11,537 nt of DNA from Balneolales bacterium (GTDB taxonomy: Bacteria; Bacteroidota; Rhodothermia; Balneolales; Natronogracilivirgulaceae): the NCBI GenBank assembly GCA_007133875.1, contig SLLW01000312.1, forward strand, positions 1-11,537, given 5' to 3'. Shown here piece after piece: positions 6,174 through 11,537 of this stretch (the stretch's first letter is position 1; every line of letters starts with the position of its first letter). Both the position numbers and the translations under genes were made by a program. Under the pieces are notes generated by a model. That model was not told the DNA's origin. It worked only from the letters and a program-made list of their open reading frames with translations, and searched no databases.

Positions 6174-7142
6174 ATGAAATCCAAATTTTTGATACTCCTG
6201 GTAGCAATCCTGGTTTGTACATCACCATCCGCATATTCCCTTAGTGAAAATAGCAGCCGGCCGGCTGATGAATTATCCGGGCTTAATGCCTCCGCACCAA
6301 CCGGATATACCGCATTACAAAACGACAACGATGAACCCGCAGCCGCTGATGCCGATACGCTTTGGGAGTACAGCCTGCGAACCTCACTCACCGGATCACA
6401 AGCCACATATCGTAACTGGAGCCAGGGCGGTACAAACAACATTTCAGCACTTGGGACAACCGCATTCTCTGTCGCTTACCGGGAAGATATTTATGTCTAT
6501 AAAACGGATGTTAACCTGCGCTACGGCAAGTCGCGGATCGGTGACGGTGAGTTTATTAAAAGTGATGACTTGATTCGTGTACGGAATCAGGTCCGGCGGT
6601 TATTCAGCGATGAGCGATTCAGCGCACTCTTTAACCTCAATTTTGAGACCCAATTTGACAAAGGATACGAAAACCCTATCCCGGAGGAAGGGGAAAGCCG
6701 TATTGTGATATCGCGGTTTTTTGCTCCCGCTTATCTTAGTCAGACACTTGGTATGAGTTACAATCCGGATCGTAATCTTCGGTTTGAGGCCGGTCTTGCC
6801 ATGAAACAGACCTTTGTAACAGATACCGACCTTTCCGAGCGATATGGCCTGGATCCCGGCGACACCTTCCGGAACGAAGCCGGTTTTTCGCTGCTTATCG
6901 GTTTTGAGCGCCGGCTGATGGAGAGCATCCAATACACAGGCTATGTTGAAACGTTCACGAATGTCAACAAGAGCCTCAAATCAACCGATGTCCTGTTCGT
7001 TAATGAAATAACCGGCCAGATCAACCGGTATATCAGTGCGAATGTCGAGTTTGCCCTCGCCTATAACGACGATGTCACCGACGAACTTCAGGTCAAGCAG
7101 ATTATCTCAGTTGGACTTAGTTATAACTTTTTTGGCAGCTAA
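6174..7142 (+). CDS. DUF3078 outer-membrane beta-barrel protein, copy 1
   Basis: This is a predicted outer-membrane protein of the DUF3078 family, found in Bacteroidota and relatives; its function is unknown. The signal peptide covers residues 1-22 (hydrophobic core FLILLVAILV, cleavage near AYS). A Ser/Ala/Asp-rich linker (about 24-62) precedes the barrel, which has the family motifs NWSQGG (81-86), a LRYGK strand, KSDDLIR (129-135) and FETQF (157-161). Alternating polar and aromatic residues continue to the end, consistent with amphipathic strands. LSERYGLDPGDTFRNEAGF, starting at 220, is almost identical in the next gene. The length is 322 residues. The gene is 144 bp downstream of the PyrR-like gene and probably a separate unit. 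The next gene is a clear paralogue, showing a local duplication. The ATG at 6174 is the only start that gives an intact signal peptide. Confidence 0.88.
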   Translation: MKSKFLILLVAILVCTSPSAYSLSENSSRPADELSGLNASAPTGYTALQNDNDEPAAADADTLWEYSLRTSLTGSQATYRNWSQGGTNNISALGTTAFSVAYREDIYVYKTDVNLRYGKSRIGDGEFIKSDDLIRVRNQVRRLFSDERFSALFNLNFETQFDKGYENPIPEEGESRIVISRFFAPAYLSQTLGMSYNPDRNLRFEAGLAMKQTFVTDTDLSERYGLDPGDTFRNEAGFSLLIGFERRLMESIQYTGYVETFTNVNKSLKSTDVLFVNEITGQINRYISANVEFALAYNDDVTDELQVKQIISVGLSYNFFGS

Positions 7143-7338
7143 CCTGTATTAACCGATTTGTAATATCAGTTATAAGTTATTTCCACAAGTAGATTATGGA
7201 ATCCTTATATTGAGCCTGGTTTCGTGGATGCAATTATTTGCCGGTGATTCCGTAATCCTATCTGTTTGCGGGAATCGTTTGGACTATGTGCATCGTGTTC
7301 CGCAATTACTTTAAGAACCGAGGCCCCTGGACCCGCAC

Positions 7339-7350
7339 AATTACGTAATT
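7339..7350. promoter_or_regulatory. Perfect 12-bp palindrome upstream of the second DUF3078 gene
   Basis: AATTACGTAATT is a perfect inverted repeat ending 19 bp before the ATG at 7370. The 227-bp spacer (7143-7369) between the two DUF3078 genes is long for an operon in this window, so the second gene may have its own promoter, with this palindrome as a possible operator. A related sequence, CAATTAC, occurs nearby at 7303-7309. Otherwise I see no terminator or clear promoter in the spacer. Confidence 0.27.
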
Positions 7351-7369
7351 ATTTCTCAATAAGCGACGA

Positions 7370-8272
7370 ATGTTCCGGATCATGCATCGTTGGCATGTTA
7401 TTTTGTTAACAGTTTTTTTACTTCTGGCAGGTGGCTATCCTTCCATGGGGCAAAAACTGCCTATGCCTACCGATGATCTTTTGGGGAGTGTCAATGATGA
7501 AGAGGAGGAGGGTTATTGGGATTTTTCACTTCGCACCGGCCTGAACGGGTCACAGGCGTATTACCGGGCCTGGGCACAGGGTGGGGTGGACCGTATCGCA
7601 GTTGTAGCGAATACCGTTTTCTCTGCTGTCTACACCGAGGGCGCTTATCAATACGGAACACGGGTAACTCTCCGGTATGGCCAGACACGCCAGGATCGCG
7701 GCGAGTTCCGGAAAAGTGACGACCTTATTCGAATTCGAAATCAATTCCGGCGGCGTTTCAGTGATGAACGATTCAGCCTGACCGGGAACCTCAATTTTGA
7801 AACACAGTTTGACCGGGGGTTCGACCGCAGTTATGAAAATGTTCAGTCCCGCTTCCTCTCTCCCGGCACTCTTACTCAAACCGCCGGTCTTTCATTCGAC
7901 CCGGACAGTTATCTGGAATTGACGGTGGGGATGTCTCTACGGCAGACTTTTATGCGGGATACCTCTCTGTCCGAGCGTTATGGACTGGATGAAGGGGATT
8001 GGTTCCGGAATGAGGCCGGATTTACATTCATCCTGAAATATGAACGAAAAGTCTGGGATAGTGTCACATACAACGGATATCTGGAGACCTTTAGCAATCT
8101 CCAGAAAAGCATGCTGAATACCGATATTGTATTTACCAATGAATTTGTCGGAGAAATAAACGACTATTTGTCGACCAATTTCGAATTTTCACTGCAGTAT
8201 AATGATGATATCACCAATAAATTGCAGATAAGGCAGATCCTTTCTGTTGGAATAAATTATGCTTTTATGTGA
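7370..8272 (+). CDS. DUF3078 outer-membrane beta-barrel protein, copy 2
   Basis: This is a paralogue of the preceding gene. The signal peptide covers residues 1-27 (core VILLTVFLLLAGG, cleavage near SMG|Q). A short acidic stretch, NDEEEEG (42-48), leads into the barrel. AWAQGG (67-72) replaces the family's NWxxGG, with Ala for Asn. KSDDLIRIRNQ (115-125), FETQF (143-147), LSERYGLDEGDWFRNEAGF and the final strands (YNDDITNKLQIRQILSVG) align with copy 1 over nearly the whole length; I estimate about half the residues are identical. It lacks the long N-terminal linker of copy 1 and a short loop insertion, and is 300 residues long. Met5 is an alternative start. The stop codon abuts a TTG and lies 24 bp before the ATG of the decarboxylase gene, so the two are likely co-transcribed and perhaps translationally coupled. 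Confidence 0.88.
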   Translation: MFRIMHRWHVILLTVFLLLAGGYPSMGQKLPMPTDDLLGSVNDEEEEGYWDFSLRTGLNGSQAYYRAWAQGGVDRIAVVANTVFSAVYTEGAYQYGTRVTLRYGQTRQDRGEFRKSDDLIRIRNQFRRRFSDERFSLTGNLNFETQFDRGFDRSYENVQSRFLSPGTLTQTAGLSFDPDSYLELTVGMSLRQTFMRDTSLSERYGLDEGDWFRNEAGFTFILKYERKVWDSVTYNGYLETFSNLQKSMLNTDIVFTNEFVGEINDYLSTNFEFSLQYNDDITNKLQIRQILSVGINYAFM

Positions 8273-8296
8273 TTGTTTGGAACTTCATCCACTTTC

Positions 8297-9670
8297 ATGA
8301 TACCCGATACGTACTCCAAACATCTACAGCAATTACTTGTCCGGTTGGGAGAGGCGTTTCCTGGTGATGAGTCCGGCTCCATGCACTCCTCGTTGCACAT
8401 TTCCAATGATGAGCTGGAATCTGTGCTGGAGCAGTTGAACGGGCGTCTGAGCCAACACTACCCGTTCCACCAGCCCTGGTATGCCGGGCAAATGCTCAAG
8501 CCGCCACATCCCGCCGCATGGCTGGCCTATACCCTTGCGATGACCATCAATCCCAATAATCACGCATTTGACGGCGGACCCGAGTCGTCCATGATGGAAA
8601 AGGAGGTCATCAATCAACTCAAAGCGTTTGCCGGTTTTCCGGAGAATGCTCTTGGACACCTGACCAGCAGCGGGACCATCGCCAACCTGGAGGCTTTGTG
8701 GATAGCCCGGGAGATACACCCTGATCGTGCGGTAGCGGTCTCTTCGCAATCCCATTATACCCATCACCGGATGTGCCGGTTGCTGCAAATTCCGGTTGTT
8801 GAGGTTCCCGGGGATGAAAACGGCCTTCCCGATCCGGCACTACTGGATCATTCTCAACCGCTTCCGGGAACCATTGTGGTTACCCTTGGCACCACCGGAC
8901 TGGGAAGGGTTGAACCGCTTCACCGGATCACCGACTGGGCGCGGGATCATCAGGTCAGAATTCATGTGGATGCAGCCTATGGCGGATTCTATCACCTGTT
9001 GCGTGATACCGGCACAATAGATGCTGACCCGTGGCGGGCACTGCCGGATGCCGACAGTCTGGTCATCGATCCGCACAAACATGGCCTTCAGCCCTATGGA
9101 TGTGGCTCGGTTTTGTTTCGCGATCCTTCGGTGGGACGGTTCTATCAACACGATTCACCCTATACCTATTTTTCTTCAGAGGATCTGCATCTGGGAGAAA
9201 TCAGCCTGGAATGTTCACGGGCGGGTGCGTCCGCAGTGGCTCTCTGGATGACCCTGCAACTGCTGCCTCTGAAGCCGGGTCACGGTTTGGGGGAGGTCCT
9301 TCAATGTTGCCGGAAAGCTGCCCTCCATTTATACGATCGATTGCAACAATCGGAAAGGTTTCATCCGGTAATGGAGCCTGAGTTGGATATCGTAACATAT
9401 GTTCCGGTTACTGAAAAAACCACGTTTTCCGGAGTCAGTAGCCGGTCGGCAGCAATTTTAAAAGCGGGAATGGAGGCCGGGCTGCCCGACAGGCTCTATC
9501 TCAGTACCCTGGCGTTGACGGAAGAAGAGGCACACCGGTGGCTTCCGGATCTGGAGGCCGATCAGAGTTCCGTTACGGTTCTCCGGAGTGTCCTGATGAA
9601 ACCGGAACACCTCGATTTTGTGCCCGAGATGATGAGGCGCCTGGAGAAACTCTATGAAATGACCGGGTAG
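8297..9670 (+). CDS. Group II pyridoxal-phosphate-dependent decarboxylase
   Basis: This fold-type I PLP enzyme belongs to the group II amino-acid decarboxylase family (glutamate, aromatic-amino-acid, tyrosine and diaminobutyrate decarboxylases); the substrate cannot be told from sequence. Visible features, numbered from ATG 8297, are WYAGQMLKPPHPAAWLAY (61-78), the substrate-entry part of the family. TSSGTIANLEAL (123-134) is the PLP phosphate-binding segment, and SHYTH (152-156) has His153, which stacks on the PLP ring. HVDAAYGG (223-230) has Asp225, which binds the pyridine nitrogen, and IDPHKHG has the Schiff-base Lys261. The 457-residue length is normal. No signal peptide is present, so it is cytoplasmic. 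The frame is also open to a TTG at 8273, directly after the DUF3078 stop, which would add eight residues; ATG is preferred. It converges with the outer-membrane gene to its right. Confidence 0.9.
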   Translation: MIPDTYSKHLQQLLVRLGEAFPGDESGSMHSSLHISNDELESVLEQLNGRLSQHYPFHQPWYAGQMLKPPHPAAWLAYTLAMTINPNNHAFDGGPESSMMEKEVINQLKAFAGFPENALGHLTSSGTIANLEALWIAREIHPDRAVAVSSQSHYTHHRMCRLLQIPVVEVPGDENGLPDPALLDHSQPLPGTIVVTLGTTGLGRVEPLHRITDWARDHQVRIHVDAAYGGFYHLLRDTGTIDADPWRALPDADSLVIDPHKHGLQPYGCGSVLFRDPSVGRFYQHDSPYTYFSSEDLHLGEISLECSRAGASAVALWMTLQLLPLKPGHGLGEVLQCCRKAALHLYDRLQQSERFHPVMEPELDIVTYVPVTEKTTFSGVSSRSAAILKAGMEAGLPDRLYLSTLALTEEEAHRWLPDLEADQSSVTVLRSVLMKPEHLDFVPEMMRRLEKLYEMTG

Positions 9671-9677
9671 TGCCGGG

Positions 9678-11537
9678 TCAAAATGCAAAAACCGCCCGGA
9701 TTTCCAGATTGGGATAGGTTCGGCGAACACTCCGCCGCTCTTCCCGGCGAAATGCATCAGCCACATCCTCTCCATAGGTGGTATAGAGTGTCCGGTAGGT
9801 GCGCTGACGCTGCAGCCATCCGCTGATGATCAACCGGTTTCCGGAAAAAAAGTGGAGGTCAATGTCGATACTCGGGCCCAACTGCCGGCTGATCTGAAGC
9901 CCGGGTGCCGTTCTGGTAACCGGAACCATCAGACCCTCTTCGTTTTCAATTTCTGTGGTAATGGTTGCCTGCGGGAGGTAGTCGCGCCGCATGAAAAATC
10001 GTCCGCCTACCCCAATCCGGTGCCTGCCGGACTGTCGGACCACCATGGCATTGACATCATAGGTGATCAGGGTGTCGGTAGGTGTCTCCTGAAAGGTGTC
10101 CCAATGTAACCGGCCGATCCGGAGTTCACTGCGGGAGCCGTTTAGCTCCAGATTCCAGCCCTCTGCCAGGGTCAGATCGGCATCCGACCGGATTGCGTAT
10201 TCCCTGGATGACTGATCGTTTTTGGGACGTCCTTCCATCTGAAAATCTTCGACTGTGTAATTGGCCCGCACAAGAAAGGAGTTACGGAGTTCGAGCCGGT
10301 CATGAGGCTGCCAGCGGATCATCGGAGAGAGGCGGATCGTCCGGCGCCAGTTGTTCTCCATGCTTCTGGTTGCCGACAGATACACATAATGCGTAGCCTC
10401 TCCGCCGGCCCGAACCGTCAGATCAAAATAGGGAGAGAAAATGTGCCGGTTTGTGATCAGAATCAGGTAGTTCAGTTCATCGCGATCATCCAGATTGATA
10501 TCCGGTGTGTCGTACCGCAGTATTCCGGTCTGGGCGCGCAGGCTGAGTTCGTTATTGTCGGAGAGCCGGAGACGGTTTTGAGTATATATCTCAAGCCGGC
10601 TCTGATCAAAATTGGAGTTACGCAGTACTTCATTTCGTCGGGTGATCTGGTCATCCGTAAAGGGATCGGTATTAATTAGTCGGGAACCCCGGTTGATGTA
10701 ACCGAAATTTAAACCCAGTGCAATCTGGCTTCGGTTGAACCGGTAGTCACTTTCGGCCTGAAGCTGAATCTCCTGGCGCTGTGTCCGGGTATCAAACAGA
10801 TCATCATCGAAGTCATCCTGAATGGGCCGGCTGGTTACAACCCGCACATTACTCATGGTATAGAGGTCGATGGTCAGTCCAACCCCCTCCGTGACTGGCA
10901 AGCGGACCCGCACGTCAAGTGCGGTGGAGTCGTTCTGGATGGATTCAATGATGTTGGTGAAATCCCTGTTGAAAAAGCTGCTGGGTTGATAGCTCTCACG
11001 AACACCACGACTCAGAACCAGATCGGCCTGCATCAGGAAATCATCCATACGGTACTGGCTGCCGGTCTGAAATCGCAGGGTCGTATATTCCCGCGGATCA
11101 ATCCGGGCATACTGGGCCTCGGCGGTTGGATGGAATGTGAAATCCCCGACTTGAAACGGCCTGCTGCGGGCACGGAACAGGGCAGAAGGCCCCTGATCAA
11201 GGTTTTCACTGCGGCGATCACTCATAATACCACCCATCAGTGAAAACTCGATCTCTTCATGGGGATTGTATAAAATTCCGATATGTCCGGCATCCTGCCG
11301 GAGGTTGGTTGTGGTGAAGCTGTAGGATTGCGCCAGACCCGTGGCTGCCCAGTCATCGGAGAGCCAATGGCGCATGGCAAGGTTCAGGTCGTTTTCATCC
11401 TGGATATTTTGTGCCTCTCCGCCGGACAGGTGGAGCCGGGACCGGAACCTGTTGCTCATTTGCATGCTGAAGTTCCCCTCATCGACGGCAACTCCGCCCA
11501 GGTATTGCCATCGCATCGCATCACGCTGCCGGCTGAA
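9678..11537 (-). CDS. Large outer-membrane beta-barrel protein, 5' end cut by the window edge
   Basis: I do not recognise a named family. The frame is open from the right edge (11537) to TGA at 9678, giving 619 codons in the window. An in-frame ATG at 11516 has no signal peptide after it and the frame continues upstream without a stop, so the true start lies outside. The visible part reads as a long series of amphipathic beta-strands with alternating aromatic/hydrophobic and charged residues, joined by Asp/Arg/Asn-rich loops (for example NTDPFTDDQITRRNE and RPIQDDFDDDLFD). It ends in LEIRAVFAF with a terminal Phe, the C-terminal signature of barrels inserted by BAM. The size suggests a barrel of 20 or more strands. 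No TonB box or plug domain is visible; these would lie upstream. It converges with the decarboxylase gene with only 7 bp between stop codons. A role in transport or surface binding is inference. Confidence 0.8.
   Translation of the reverse strand, partial: FSRQRDAMRWQYLGGVAVDEGNFSMQMSNRFRSRLHLSGGEAQNIQDENDLNLAMRHWLSDDWAATGLAQSYSFTTTNLRQDAGHIGILYNPHEEIEFSLMGGIMSDRRSENLDQGPSALFRARSRPFQVGDFTFHPTAEAQYARIDPREYTTLRFQTGSQYRMDDFLMQADLVLSRGVRESYQPSSFFNRDFTNIIESIQNDSTALDVRVRLPVTEGVGLTIDLYTMSNVRVVTSRPIQDDFDDDLFDTRTQRQEIQLQAESDYRFNRSQIALGLNFGYINRGSRLINTDPFTDDQITRRNEVLRNSNFDQSRLEIYTQNRLRLSDNNELSLRAQTGILRYDTPDINLDDRDELNYLILITNRHIFSPYFDLTVRAGGEATHYVYLSATRSMENNWRRTIRLSPMIRWQPHDRLELRNSFLVRANYTVEDFQMEGRPKNDQSSREYAIRSDADLTLAEGWNLELNGSRSELRIGRLHWDTFQETPTDTLITYDVNAMVVRQSGRHRIGVGGRFFMRRDYLPQATITTEIENEEGLMVPVTRTAPGLQISRQLGPSIDIDLHFFSGNRLIISGWLQRQRTYRTLYTTYGEDVADAFRREERRSVRRTYPNLEIRAVFAF

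Noticed and set aside
7228..7314. 28-codon ATG frame between the two DUF3078 genes
   Set aside because: It is short, with no ribosome-binding motif, signal peptide or recognisable features; length and composition are compatible with chance.
9660..9700. Hairpin from CCGGG and CCCGG near the convergent stops
   Set aside because: The stem is only 5 bp with a long loop and no following T-run, so it is not supportable as a terminator.
9852..10679. Overlapping plus-strand frames under the large outer-membrane gene
   Set aside because: They show no recognisable protein features, while the opposite strand reads as continuous beta-barrel sequence with a terminal Phe.

Overview
The window looks like chromosomal DNA of a Gram-negative bacterium of the Bacteroidota/FCB group. 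A marine Rhodothermota/Balneolota-like lineage fits best, but this is inferred from gene content. The evidence is a DUF2851 protein, two DUF3078 outer-membrane proteins, a membrane pyrophosphatase, and no clear Shine-Dalgarno sequence before any start. There are no transposases, integrases, CRISPR arrays or phage genes. Most of the window is core or lineage-core chromosome rather than accessory DNA.

Left half (1-4949), all on the minus strand. In transcription order it holds a DUF2851 protein (4949-3534), tRNA-Gln(UUG) (3480-3410), a likely intrinsic terminator (3379-3347), PRPP synthetase prs with a TTG start (3312-2380), ribosomal protein bL25/Ctc rplY (2358-1666), peptidyl-tRNA hydrolase pth (1654-1097), and the N-terminal half of membrane pyrophosphatase hppA (1046 to the left edge, cut). 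The order prs-rplY-pth is a widely conserved housekeeping cluster for PRPP supply, 5S rRNA binding and peptidyl-tRNA recycling.

Middle (4950-8272), plus strand. A divergent intergenic region leads to a two-gene unit: a small secreted protein of unknown function, then a PyrR-like phosphoribosyltransferase. Next come two paralogous DUF3078 outer-membrane beta-barrel proteins (6174-7142 and 7370-8272), clearly a tandem duplication. A short leader with competing hairpins precedes the first, and a 227-bp spacer with a 12-bp palindrome separates the two.

Right end (8273-11537). A group II PLP-dependent decarboxylase abuts the second DUF3078 gene and is probably co-transcribed with it. A large outer-membrane beta-barrel protein on the minus strand converges on it, 7 bp apart. 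Its frame is open to the right edge, so its N-terminus is missing.

I did not find a convincing new multi-gene system. The items most worth a second look are the DUF3078 duplication linked to a decarboxylase, the PyrR-like enzyme that has lost part of the family's hood region and is paired with a secreted protein, the nuclease-like signature in the DUF2851 protein, and the tRNA-terminator-TTG arrangement ahead of prs.
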